A DNA stretch of 32,094 bases from Planctomycetota bacterium. GTDB taxonomy: Bacteria; Planctomycetota; Phycisphaerae; WQYP01. Both the position numbers and the translations under genes were made by a program. The number at the start of each line of letters is the position of its first letter. Position 1 is the first letter of the stretch. The notes beneath the pieces are model-generated. The model was not told where the DNA came from, searched no databases, and worked only from the letters and a program-made list of their open reading frames with translations. Shown here one piece after another: positions 7,384 through 15,519 of the stretch. The stretch is taken from NCBI GenBank assembly GCA_021818445.1, contig JAKAEB010000045.1, positions 1 to 32,094 on the forward strand, read 5' to 3'.

Positions 7384-8802
7384 GTGAGTGAAGCATCAGT
7401 CAGTTCGCCGGAATTAAACAGTCTGCTGGCTGAGCTCGATTCCGCTCCCCTCACGCGCCTTCACAAGCGGCTGGTATTGGCCGCGGGCCTGGGGGTTTTC
7501 CTCGACGGCTATGACCTCGTGATCATCGGCGTCGCGATGATCTTTATCCGTCATCAGTGGCATCCTTCCGCCGTGCAAAACAGCATGCTGGGTTCAGCCG
7601 CTCTGGCGGGGGCGTTCCTGGGTGCCATGTCCGCCGGCCGTATTGCGGATCGCTTCGGCCGCAAGGCGATTTATGTGATTGATTTAATGACATTTTTTGC
7701 CGCCGCCGTCATGTGTTCCATGGCGTGGAACATGACCGCTCTCATCGTCTTCCGCCTCCTGCTGGGTGTTGGCGTGGGGGCCGACTATCCACTCTCAGCC
7801 ACATATCTGGCGGAATTTGCTCCCAAAAAAAGTCGCGGTGCCGCCATTACCCTCATGTTCGGACTCTGGTCTATCGGGGCGATCACGGCTGGCTTTACCG
7901 GCCTGGCGCTATGGGATGTCGGCCCTTGGAACTGGCGCTTGATGCTGGGATTGGGGGCTTTACCCGCCATTTTTGTCATCTGGTTGCGCCGCGATCTGCC
8001 GGAGTCTCCACGCTGGTATTTGCGAAGGGGCAACGCCGAGGCCGCCGCGGGCGTCATTCGTCGCCTCAACCCAACCATCTCCAGCGCTGCGCTCGATCAA
8101 ATGGTGGCCCACGAGCGAGACCGAACCACTCCGCCCGCGCCTCCGTGGACGGTGCTGTTTTCACCATCTCTGATTCGCGCTACGCTGCTTTCGTGCGTGC
8201 CGTGGTTTATCATGGATCTCGTCGGCTATTATCTGACCATCTATCAACCCACCATCCTCGGGCATCTTGGCTTTGTGGGTGTCTGGCAGCGAATTTTGGG
8301 TTCCACGATTCTAAGCTTTTCATTTCTCATCGGCTTTGTTCCTCTGGCGCTGCTGGTGGACCGTATCGGACGCATTACGCCCCAAATCATCGGCTTTTGC
8401 GGCAGCGGACTGTGCCTGATTGTCATCGGTGGCATTGCCGCGGCCGCCGCCGCCAACGGCGGTAAATTTACGCCAACCATGGTCGCCATTGCCTTCGGAT
8501 CGCTGCTGTTCTCAACGGCATGCAATTCATTTGGACCGGGTAACACCACATACATGATCCCCGCCGAGGTGTACCCCACGTCGGTGCGGGCAACCGGGCA
8601 TGGCTTTGCCACCAGTGTTTCTCGTTTTGGGGCAGTGGTGAGCACTTTTTGCCTGCCATTGCTGGAAAATGTTATTTCCAAACCGCTGTTCTTCGGGCTG
8701 CTTGGCATGCTGACACTATTGGCGGCGTGGATCACATGGCAATTCCGCATCGACTCGCGCCGTCGCCCCTTGGCGCAAAACGCTGAAGATATGCGCAACT
8801 AA
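7384..8802 (+). CDS. MFS transporter, phosphate:H+ symporter (PHS)-like
   Basis: A 472-residue 12-helix carrier of the sugar-porter-like branch. It has the D-R-x-G-R-K loop after helix 2 (GRIADRFGRKAIYVID), the helix 4-5 motif GVGVGADYPLSATYLAEFAP, the PESPRW loop in the middle and PAEVYPTSVRATGHG in the second half. The stretch G-x-G-x-DYPLSAT is typical of the phosphate:H+ symporter family (Pho84-like), though organic-acid carriers share parts of it, so the substrate is not certain. It starts at GTG 7384, only 14 nt after the phosphoesterase, so the two are probably one operon: phosphate released outside could be taken up by this carrier. That link is inference. Confidence 0.85.
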   Translation: MSEASVSSPELNSLLAELDSAPLTRLHKRLVLAAGLGVFLDGYDLVIIGVAMIFIRHQWHPSAVQNSMLGSAALAGAFLGAMSAGRIADRFGRKAIYVIDLMTFFAAAVMCSMAWNMTALIVFRLLLGVGVGADYPLSATYLAEFAPKKSRGAAITLMFGLWSIGAITAGFTGLALWDVGPWNWRLMLGLGALPAIFVIWLRRDLPESPRWYLRRGNAEAAAGVIRRLNPTISSAALDQMVAHERDRTTPPAPPWTVLFSPSLIRATLLSCVPWFIMDLVGYYLTIYQPTILGHLGFVGVWQRILGSTILSFSFLIGFVPLALLVDRIGRITPQIIGFCGSGLCLIVIGGIAAAAAANGGKFTPTMVAIAFGSLLFSTACNSFGPGNTTYMIPAEVYPTSVRATGHGFATSVSRFGAVVSTFCLPLLENVISKPLFFGLLGMLTLLAAWITWQFRIDSRRRPLAQNAEDMRN

Positions 8803-9151
8803 TTCAACAAATGGGGCAATAAGCGGGGCACATGCGCTGTAGGCCCACCCACTTTACAATGGGGCTTAGAGCCTTTTTGGAAACTCCGCCGGGAGCGCCT
8901 TGGGGCGGCAAGCGGCCGCCTGCGGCGTCCTCAATCCTCAACATATTCCGGAATATGCTTCGGATATGCGTCCTTGCATCCATCCATTTTCCACCCCAAT
9001 CCACCCGCATCGGACTTTTCCAACAGGCTCTTATTGCCTCCATAGCACCGTCGTAAATGGCGCAATGATCGGTTTGCATTTGAGGTCGCGGGCCGGTTAA
9101 AATCCGGCGGGTGGTTTAAGAAATCTATATCAGTTGACGTATGAGGTGTAT
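8803..9151. other. Intergenic region upstream of the FucP-like gene
   Basis: No gene is supported here. It holds a perfect 16-bp palindrome (8942-8957) and a GCCGG/CCGGC hairpin with a 7-nt loop at 9092-9108, just before the FucP-like gene. No T-tract terminator for the upstream carrier is visible. Confidence 0.55.
8942..8957. promoter_or_regulatory. Perfect palindrome CATATTCCGGAATATG, candidate operator
   Basis: Two 8-bp arms with no spacer. Its right half GGAATATGC is echoed as CGGATATGC at 8961-8969, offset by 11 bp or about one helical turn, which fits a cooperative repressor site. It lies about 200 bp upstream of the FucP-like start. Confidence 0.4.
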
Positions 9152-10558
9152 ATGCGACGTTTTGTTGAAATGTTCCGTACGCCCGATGGAGAATTGCGCC
9201 TCAACACCTTCGTATTGGTGTGCAGTCTATTTCTTTTGTGGGGCGCTTTCAGCGGCATGATTGATGTGCTCAATAAGCACTTTCAGGATTCACTCCACCT
9301 ATCCAAAGCCATGTCCGGTTTTGTTCAGGGGGCTTGGTACGGTGCCTATTTTCTCATCGCTCTGCCAGCCGGTTGGTTGGCTCGCAAGATTGGTTACAGG
9401 GGCGGTATTCTGACCGGCTTGGGTTTGGCCGTCATCGGATGCCTGATGTTTGTGCCCGCCGTGCAACTTAAAGCGTCGCAGGATATTGTTTTTGCGGCAT
9501 TTTTGACCGCCCTGTTTGTGGTCGGTGCCGGCATGACCTGTCTGGAGACCGTCGCCAATCCGTACACCACCCTGCTTGGTACGCTGGATGGCGCCGTATC
9601 GCGCATCAATTTGGCTCAAACCTGCAATGCCGTGGGGTGGGCGGTCGGGCCGATTATCATCGGCGAATTTGTCATGTCGAAGACGAAGGTGGCCAACACC
9701 AGCAATCATTCGCTTTTTCTGCCGTACTTGGCTCTGGGTGGTGTCGTGGCAGTGCTGCTGGCGGCCTTTATCGTCTGGCCCGCCCCCGATATTCAGGCCC
9801 CGCAGGAAGCCCAGCCCGCGACACGCCCAACCGAACATGCCCGTCCGCTTAATGAGGAATGGCACTTCGTGTTTGCCGTGGTCGCCCAGTTTTTTTATGT
9901 CGCGGGGCAAACCGGCGTATTCAGCTTCTTTATTAACTATGTCAAAGATCGCGGCTATTCGCCGGCGATACCAGGCTGGCTGGCAGCTCATTTACCGTCG
10001 GCTGTAGAATTCCAATCGCACGGTGCCTACTACGTTACGCAATATGGGGCCACCACACTGCTTACCACCGCCTTCCTGTGCTTCACACTCGGACGTCTCT
10101 CCGGCAGCATGATATTGCGGACGGTAAGGCCTCACATCATGCTGGCAGTATATGGATTAATCAATACGGTTTTAATGGTTGTGGTGGTGTGCAACGGATT
10201 GAAAATTGGCGGCAGCGTCATTAACCTCGGCTGGATTGGCGTTATTGCCCTTATGCTCAGTTATTTCTTTATGTCGATCATGTACCCCACCATTTTTGCG
10301 TTGGGCATAAAAGGTCTTGGTAAGAATACCAAGGTTGCCTCCGGGTTTATTGTCATGTCGATTGTCGGTGGCGCACTGGCACCCTTTTTTATGGGCCTGA
10401 TCGCGGATGATTTCTCCATGCGGATTGGCTTTATCCTGCCGCTGATTTGTTTTGCAGTCATTATGCTTTATGGCTTTACGTGGAAGTCACTTTTCAGACG
10501 CGATATGCTGCCAGCCGACGATGGAATGGTCGGCCTCGAGCCATTTCCCTCCCATTGA
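9152..10558 (+). CDS. FucP-like sugar:H+ symporter (FHS family MFS)
   Basis: The 468-residue carrier belongs to the fucose/glucose/galactose:H+ symporter group. It opens with VLVCSLFLLWGAFSGMIDVLN, followed by GFVQGAWYGAYFLIALPAGW and LARKIGYRGGILTGL. The family signature is visible as MTCLETVANPY followed by SRINLAQTCNAVGW, matching the ETxANPY and R-x-N-x-AQ motifs of FucP. It probably brings L-fucose or a related hexose into the cytoplasm. An inserted loop of about 50 residues (about 285-330) lies in the second half. The ATG at 9152 is preferred over an in-frame TTG at 9134 because GAGGTG lies just before it (9143-9148). It is convergent with the ClC gene. Confidence 0.88.
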   Translation: MRRFVEMFRTPDGELRLNTFVLVCSLFLLWGAFSGMIDVLNKHFQDSLHLSKAMSGFVQGAWYGAYFLIALPAGWLARKIGYRGGILTGLGLAVIGCLMFVPAVQLKASQDIVFAAFLTALFVVGAGMTCLETVANPYTTLLGTLDGAVSRINLAQTCNAVGWAVGPIIIGEFVMSKTKVANTSNHSLFLPYLALGGVVAVLLAAFIVWPAPDIQAPQEAQPATRPTEHARPLNEEWHFVFAVVAQFFYVAGQTGVFSFFINYVKDRGYSPAIPGWLAAHLPSAVEFQSHGAYYVTQYGATTLLTTAFLCFTLGRLSGSMILRTVRPHIMLAVYGLINTVLMVVVVCNGLKIGGSVINLGWIGVIALMLSYFFMSIMYPTIFALGIKGLGKNTKVASGFIVMSIVGGALAPFFMGLIADDFSMRIGFILPLICFAVIMLYGFTWKSLFRRDMLPADDGMVGLEPFPSH

Positions 10559-10712
10559 GGTGGCCACGCCCGTTGTGGTCGTAACCATGTCCGCTGCCTT
10601 TTTACGCCGATGGGTGCCTGCCCGGTGCAGCAGGAATTACTTACCCGTCGGATGGGGGGGGGGACTTGCAGTTTTTGCAACCAGACATCCCAAGGGGATT
10701 CAGCTTTCGGCG

Positions 10713-12617
10713 TTATCCGCCGCTGAGTTCCAGCCCCGATCGCCGCATTAATTCCGTGCGTGAAAGCACCCCCACAATGGGGGGTGATTCAGGCGTTGGC
10801 GGCGGGCCGGATACCGGCAGAATAGGTGCGTCACAGTGTGAAAACGCCTCGAGGGCGTCCTCGAGTGTGGCCATGGGTGAAAGCGGCGGAATATCCGCCT
10901 GCACCAGTTCACCCACCAGCAGCAACGGTGCCGCTTCGGGTGCCAGCATCACATCCTTCAAATTATCCAGCGTCAGCAACCCGACGTAACGCCGGCTTGT
11001 GTCGATAACCACAAAATCGCGCACGCCGTGTTCAACACTCCGTGAAAGTACCTGCGAAAGTGTTTCATCGGTGCTGACAAACTGCGGTTTTTCCAGCGAT
11101 AGCTGATCGATTGTTACGCGCCGCAGAGCGCTGATGCCCACCGCCGAACCCAGTCGCACCCCCATCTTCTTGAGCGGCAGCGTATAGATGCTCTCGCCAA
11201 TAATTAATTGTTGTATTACGGTGGATGTAACTGCCGCCAGCATAATCGGCGGCATCACGTTGTAATTGCGTGTCAATTCAAAAAGCAGAAATATGCCCGT
11301 CAGTGGAGCCTGTATCGCTCCGGCTAAAGTTGCGCCCATCCCCACGAGTGCGAAGGTGCTCGGTTGGACATCGGGCATAAAGTGCTGCAGGACCACACCG
11401 AAGGCCCCCCCCAGGGTGGCCCCCAGAAAAAGGGATGGTGCAAAAACACCGCCTGAGCCTCCGCTACCCAGGGTGAAACAGGTGGCCAGCAATTTCAGCA
11501 GGCATATCGCGATGAGAAATTCCAGGGTGATCAGTTCGGTATGGCCCATGAATATTTTTGTTCCGTTGTACCACGCCGGATCAATCACGCGGTGAATGGT
11601 CGGGTATCCATCGCCGAAAATGGGGATATAACCGGCGGAAAATCGTGAGTGCAAAAATGGATCGCCATGAAACAGGCCAATAATCACCAACCCGCATAGC
11701 CCGCAAAAAAGTCCTCCAATAGCGGGCTGAATCGCATGGGGAATAAAAGCCCGTAATTTGTGGTTAAGCTGTTCCGCCCATGTCAGCAGTCGCGTCAGTG
11801 CCACCGCCATAAGCCCGCATACCACTCCAAGAAGCAAAAACCACGGCAATACATGAAAGGTAAAGTTGAAGGTTTGGGCCCCACTGGGCATTTGAAACAG
11901 CCCGCGCACGCGCCCGCCACCTGACAGCCCCACGTAGGTCAGCGTCGATATTACCGAGGCAATCACAATGGGTGTCAGGGTGGCGGCTGAAAAATCCTGC
12001 AGCACCACCTCCGTGGCAAACACCACACCCGATAGTGGTGCGGCAAACACCGCCGAGATACCCGCCGCAGCGCCGCAGCCAATCAATACATAGTTGTAAC
12101 GCTTCGATACCCCCATGATCCGCCCCAGCAGAGATGCCACCGACGCACCGATGACGGCGATGGGGGCTTCAGGTCCGGCGGATCCGCCCGAGGCGATCGT
12201 GATACTGCTGGCCACCAACGTTTCGGCACCGAGCGTGGCTGGAAGGCGGCCAGAATCTTTGTTCAAACTGTAGAGCACCCCAGAGAGCCCGTGCACAACG
12301 GATTTGCGATTCCGGCCAAAAAACCAACGCCATCCCACCAGCGCCAATCCGCCCGCCGCCGGTATCAGCGGAAGAAGCAGCACGGCCGGCCAACGAGTGG
12401 TCACATGCAGCGTATTGACGAAACGATCAAAGTAAACGCTGTGCATAAACACGAGGCAACGTTCAAAAAGCCATGCCGCCGTACCACCGAGTACGCCTAC
12501 CAGAAAGGACATGCCGATGATAATGCGCTTGCCGCTGATGCCCCATCGACCAAGCCTCTGCTGAAAATGAAGCTGGGCCGACAGGACGGCGCGAGAAATA
12601 TCTGATGGTTTAAGCAC
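10713..12617 (-). CDS. ClC-family chloride channel/antiporter with C-terminal CBS pair
   Basis: A 634-residue membrane protein that moves Cl- or, in exchangers, Cl- against H+. The ClC pore motifs are present: GGSAGPEAPI (about residues 145-153, with the gating glutamate at about E150) and GSGGSGGVFAPSLFLG, the GxFxP selectivity loop. The usual GxEGP reads GPEAP here, an Ala in place of Gly. The last ~130 residues form two CBS domains (VSTDETLSQVLSRSVEHGVRDF region and the closing PPIVGVLSRTELMRRSG), which commonly bind nucleotides and gate the pore. GTG at 12617 is chosen because AAGAGG lies 5 nt upstream (12623-12628); an in-frame TTG at 12656 would add 13 residues. It is monocistronic and convergent with the FucP-like gene. 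Confidence 0.9.
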   Translation of the reverse strand: MLKPSDISRAVLSAQLHFQQRLGRWGISGKRIIIGMSFLVGVLGGTAAWLFERCLVFMHSVYFDRFVNTLHVTTRWPAVLLLPLIPAAGGLALVGWRWFFGRNRKSVVHGLSGVLYSLNKDSGRLPATLGAETLVASSITIASGGSAGPEAPIAVIGASVASLLGRIMGVSKRYNYVLIGCGAAAGISAVFAAPLSGVVFATEVVLQDFSAATLTPIVIASVISTLTYVGLSGGGRVRGLFQMPSGAQTFNFTFHVLPWFLLLGVVCGLMAVALTRLLTWAEQLNHKLRAFIPHAIQPAIGGLFCGLCGLVIIGLFHGDPFLHSRFSAGYIPIFGDGYPTIHRVIDPAWYNGTKIFMGHTELITLEFLIAICLLKLLATCFTLGSGGSGGVFAPSLFLGATLGGAFGVVLQHFMPDVQPSTFALVGMGATLAGAIQAPLTGIFLLFELTRNYNVMPPIMLAAVTSTVIQQLIIGESIYTLPLKKMGVRLGSAVGISALRRVTIDQLSLEKPQFVSTDETLSQVLSRSVEHGVRDFVVIDTSRRYVGLLTLDNLKDVMLAPEAAPLLLVGELVQADIPPLSPMATLEDALEAFSHCDAPILPVSGPPPTPESPPIVGVLSRTELMRRSGLELSGG

Positions 12618-13101
12618 CTTTACCTCTTGTGAGACTGCACTTCCGTGGCACGCCAATCGGCCCGCAGCCTGAATTATTAGCTCGGTCCAACCGCAACCTG
12701 ATAATAGGATGGCGGTGCCAAATTAAAAACGCAATCATTGGCAGGCAGGCACCTGGCTGCCGCCCCCCTTCGCGGCGGAACTCATCGCCAGCCGCCGCCG
12801 CAAGCCCCATCACCCCCTTTGCGGCAGTCTTCGCGTGCGTACGGCAGGACACATCCCGAAGGACCGAACAGGGCTGATCCGACGCCCAAAAAACCTCCGC
12901 TCATGTGTTATATGGCCAAGCCGAAAGGTCGGCCAGTTTGCGGCATCCTTGACAGTCGGGCCGTCGCCATTTAACTTTCCTCATAAGGGAGAGACCCGAT
13001 ACCCTGAAAATGGTATCATTTAAGGGGATCGTGGCGAGCACGTAGCGGATAACTGTGTAGTTGATTTCGGTGGTGTGGTTTGTGCCATTGAGGAGGCGCC
13101 C
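12618..13101. other. Divergent intergenic region between the ClC gene and the coiled-coil gene
   Basis: No gene is supported. It contains TGCCAA...TTGGCA arms at 12716-12721 and 12738-12743, an extended -10 at 13011-13019, and a TTGACA at 12949-12954 followed 17 bp later by a poor -10 (TAACTT). Confidence 0.5.
13011..13019 (+). promoter_or_regulatory. Extended -10 element of the coiled-coil/mreBC cluster
   Basis: TGGTATCAT has the TGn extension and 5 of 6 bases of TATAAT. No good -35 lies 17 bp upstream, which extended -10 promoters can do without. The start point near 13026 would give a leader of about 76 nt. Confidence 0.35.
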
Positions 13102-13974
13102 TTGAATACAGTAACCAGAATCTTTGTTGTTCTCCAACTTGTGTTGGCACTGGCGCTTTCAGTGCTGGTGGTGGTCTTCGTCAGCAAGCAGACCAATTAC
13201 CGCAACATGATCGTATCGACGCAGCAGGCTGCCATCGCGGCCTCGGCGGGCCTGGCCCGGGAAAAATTGCTCAACAGCAATTTGAGCAACGAGCTTGCTT
13301 CCGCTCAAGAGTCGGCAGCGTCGGCTCAGCGCCACCTCAATTCTGAAGTGGTGTCGTTGCAGGGTAAGCTGGCCGATGCCCAGACCCAGATTGCTGAATT
13401 GCAGGCCAGTAGTTCGGCCAAGAGTACGAACGTATCTCTTCTCACGAACACGGTGCATTCGCTCAATACCCAAGTCGCCGATGAAACAGCGCAACTTAAT
13501 AAGTTGCGCCCCGAGCAGTTGAAGTTGATCAACGAGCGTGCTCAGCTTTCCCGGCGGGTGACGGAATTGACCAATGAGCGCGATGTGGCCCGCAAGACGA
13601 TCCAAGTTCTGCAGGAAAGCGTCGCCAAGCTCAGACACCACTTGCGCGTTGCCATGGCGGCTGCCAAGTCGCCATCCACTTCAATGGCCAGCACGGCGGC
13701 TGTGTTGCAGGGCGTGCCGACGGCGGTGGCGGTCAACGGATCAATCACCAAAGTGGCCAAATACAATGGCAAGATTTATGTAAGCTGCAATCTCGGCAGT
13801 AAAGATGGTGTTAACCATGGCACGCGGCTGACCGTTTATCGCGGTAACAAGTACATTGCCGACATTCTCGTGCAGCGATCCGATGCCACGCACTCGGTAG
13901 GCGTCGTCACGCTCCAGGCCCCCGATCAGATGGTTGCCAAGGCCGATATGGTCATGAGCGGCCCGGGCATGTAA
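13102..13974 (+). CDS. Membrane-anchored coiled-coil protein with C-terminal beta domain
   Basis: The 290-residue product has one N-terminal membrane helix (about residues 5-28), a long Ala/Gln/Glu/Leu-rich coiled coil (about 45-190), a Ser/Thr/Ala-rich linker and a compact C-terminal domain of ~75 residues. That domain (GSITKVAKYNGKIYVSCNLG, then DGVNHGTRLTVYRGNKYIAD) looks like a small beta barrel of the kind that follows coiled coils in MreC-like envelope proteins. I do not recognise a named family. TTG at 13102 is chosen because AGGAGG lies 5 nt upstream (13091-13096). It precedes a small membrane gene, mreB and mreC on the same strand, so a role in cell shape or wall synthesis is likely but inferred. 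Confidence 0.75.
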   Translation: MNTVTRIFVVLQLVLALALSVLVVVFVSKQTNYRNMIVSTQQAAIAASAGLAREKLLNSNLSNELASAQESAASAQRHLNSEVVSLQGKLADAQTQIAELQASSSAKSTNVSLLTNTVHSLNTQVADETAQLNKLRPEQLKLINERAQLSRRVTELTNERDVARKTIQVLQESVAKLRHHLRVAMAAAKSPSTSMASTAAVLQGVPTAVAVNGSITKVAKYNGKIYVSCNLGSKDGVNHGTRLTVYRGNKYIADILVQRSDATHSVGVVTLQAPDQMVAKADMVMSGPGM

Positions 13975-14051
13975 TGTGGCCACGGATGCATTTTGATGTG
14001 CATCGGCGGCGGGCGGTAATTGCAGAGAAGTTCAGCCTGAGGTAGTTTGTT

Positions 14052-14192
14052 ATGTCACGAGTTGGTCAACCTGTACGGCGTTTTGACAAACCGGTAAATG
14101 TCTACACGGCATTGGCGTTGATTGGTTTTTTGGCAACAGCCGTGGCCTTGGTTTGGATGCTGCTGCAATACCGTGTTTTAATCGGCTTCTAA
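14052..14192 (+). CDS. Small single-pass membrane protein, 46 aa
   Basis: An ATG at 14052 lies 9 nt after GAGG (14039-14042). The product has a basic N-terminus (residues 1-16, with VRRFDKP), one hydrophobic helix at about 18-39 (TALALIGFLATAVALVWMLL) and a short tail ending VLIGF. It sits 77 nt after the coiled-coil gene and 236 nt before mreB. Clean ribosome binding site, single helix and basic head together make a real gene likely. No family is recognised. Its position suggests a partner of the coiled-coil protein or of the MreB system; that is inference. Confidence 0.65.
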   Translation: MSRVGQPVRRFDKPVNVYTALALIGFLATAVALVWMLLQYRVLIGF

Positions 14193-14227
14193 AAACGGTT
14201 TAATATCTGGCCGTTTGAGAAACCGCC

Positions 14228-14269
14228 GGCCTTTCGAGAGGCCGTATTGGCGACCGGAACGTCTTCCGG
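14228..14269 (+). other. Two small hairpins in the mreB leader region
   Basis: GGCCT/AGGCC with a 6-nt loop (14228-14243) is followed by CCGGAA/TTCCGG with a 4-nt loop (14254-14269). Neither is followed by a T-tract, so they are not simple terminators. They could set the level of read-through from the upstream genes into mreB. Confidence 0.3.
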
Positions 14270-14428
14270 CAAGCAGCGAAGTGGGTGCCTGTAGTATCTA
14301 TTTGGCACAACTTCATCTAGAATGCGGTTATCAAAGCCCTCGTTGGGGTTACCAGGGAGGGTTTACCCCGCTGATGCGATTCAATGGTGCTTCACATCGG
14401 CGGCCTCTGACAAGGGGAGCGCTCTAGC

Positions 14429-15487
14429 GTGTTTTTCGATTCATTTCTCGGATGGTTCTCCCTCGACATGGGAATCGACTTGGGCACGTGCAACACGTTG
14501 GTGTGCGTGCGCGGGCAGGGTATCGTCCTTAACGAACCGTCAGTGGTTGCCGTCCGTAAGGGCACCAATATCGTTCTCAACAATGGTAACGCCGTGGGGC
14601 TGATGGCTAAGGAAATGCTGGGCAAAACGCCAGGGTCCATCACCGCCATCCGTCCGCTCAAAGACGGCGTGATCAGCGATTTTGAAATCACCGAAGCCAT
14701 GCTCACCTATTTCATCCGGCGTGTGCACGGCCGGCGCACTTTGGTTCGTCCGCGTGTGTTAATAGCCATCCCCTCCGGCATCACCGCCGTGGAAAAACAG
14801 GCTGTATTTCAGTCGGCGCTGCAAGCGGAAGCCCGCAAGGTTTATCTGGTCGAAGAGCCTATGGCCGCCGCCATTGGTGCCGGCCTGCCCATCACCGAGG
14901 CCACCGGAAACATGATCGTGGACATCGGCGGCGGCACCACGGAAGTGGCCATTATCAGTCTCGCCGACATGGCGGTGTCCGAATCCATCCGCACCGCCGG
15001 CGATAATTTTGATGAAGCCATCGTCAACCATATGAAAAAAACCTACAACCTCATGGTGGGTGAGCAGTTTGCTGAACGTATTAAAATTGATATTGGCTCG
15101 GCGGCGGCGGTCGGCCCGGAAGTTACCATGGAGGTGCGCGGTCGCGATATGATCTCCGGCCTGCCCCGCAAGTGCGTCGTCACCAGCGAAGAAATTCGCG
15201 AAGCCCTCCAGGAACCCATTGGCAAGATTATTGACGCCATTACCCACACCCTTGAACGCGCCGAGCCTGAACTCGCCGCTGACCTCGTTGAGACCGGCAT
15301 CATGCTTGCCGGGGGTGGCAGCCTGTTGCGCGGTATTGACAAGGTCATCCATCAGGCCACCGGCCTGCCGGTGCGCATAGCGGAAGATCCCTTAACCTGC
15401 GTGGCCCGCGGCACCAGCGTATTTCTTGAAAATCTGGAAAGTTGGAAGGATAGCGTCGCCGTTCACAGCGATGCGGAGGAATCCTGA
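14429..15487 (+). CDS. mreB: Rod-shape-determining protein MreB (bacterial actin)
   Basis: The 352-residue actin homologue forms filaments on the inner membrane that guide lateral wall synthesis. The actin-fold ATP motifs are clear: phosphate 1 MGIDLGTCNTLVCV (about 14-27), phosphate 2 NMIVDIGGGTTEVAIISLAD and the adenosine motif GIMLAGGGSLLRGID. The family usually has GTANT; here it is GTCNT, a small change. The aromatic N-terminus MFFDSFLGWF could act as a membrane-binding amphipathic stretch. The start is GTG 14429, with AAGGGGAG 9 nt upstream (14412-14419). mreC follows after 32 nt in the same direction. Length and motifs are normal, and the assignment is firm. Confidence 0.96.
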   Translation: MFFDSFLGWFSLDMGIDLGTCNTLVCVRGQGIVLNEPSVVAVRKGTNIVLNNGNAVGLMAKEMLGKTPGSITAIRPLKDGVISDFEITEAMLTYFIRRVHGRRTLVRPRVLIAIPSGITAVEKQAVFQSALQAEARKVYLVEEPMAAAIGAGLPITEATGNMIVDIGGGTTEVAIISLADMAVSESIRTAGDNFDEAIVNHMKKTYNLMVGEQFAERIKIDIGSAAAVGPEVTMEVRGRDMISGLPRKCVVTSEEIREALQEPIGKIIDAITHTLERAEPELAADLVETGIMLAGGGSLLRGIDKVIHQATGLPVRIAEDPLTCVARGTSVFLENLESWKDSVAVHSDAEES

Positions 15488-15519
15488 TTCACGCCGCCGC
15501 CCGGCGTCTTGAGGCCTTG

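Noticed and set aside
6353..7396. A 347-codon minus-strand frame opposite the phosphoesterase
   Set aside because: The plus-strand frame carries clear phosphoesterase motifs; the minus frame has none.
9061..9115. tRNA-like TTAAAATCC loop with a GCCGG stem before the FucP-like gene
   Set aside because: Only one arm is present; no acceptor, D or anticodon arm can be built around it.
12949..12977. TTGACA with TAACTT at 17 bp, as a promoter for the coiled-coil gene
   Set aside because: The -10 matches only 3 of 6 bases; the extended -10 at 13011-13019 is a better candidate.
14302..14323. TTGGCA and TAGAAT as the mreB promoter
   Set aside because: The spacing is only 10 bp, too short for a sigma70 promoter.
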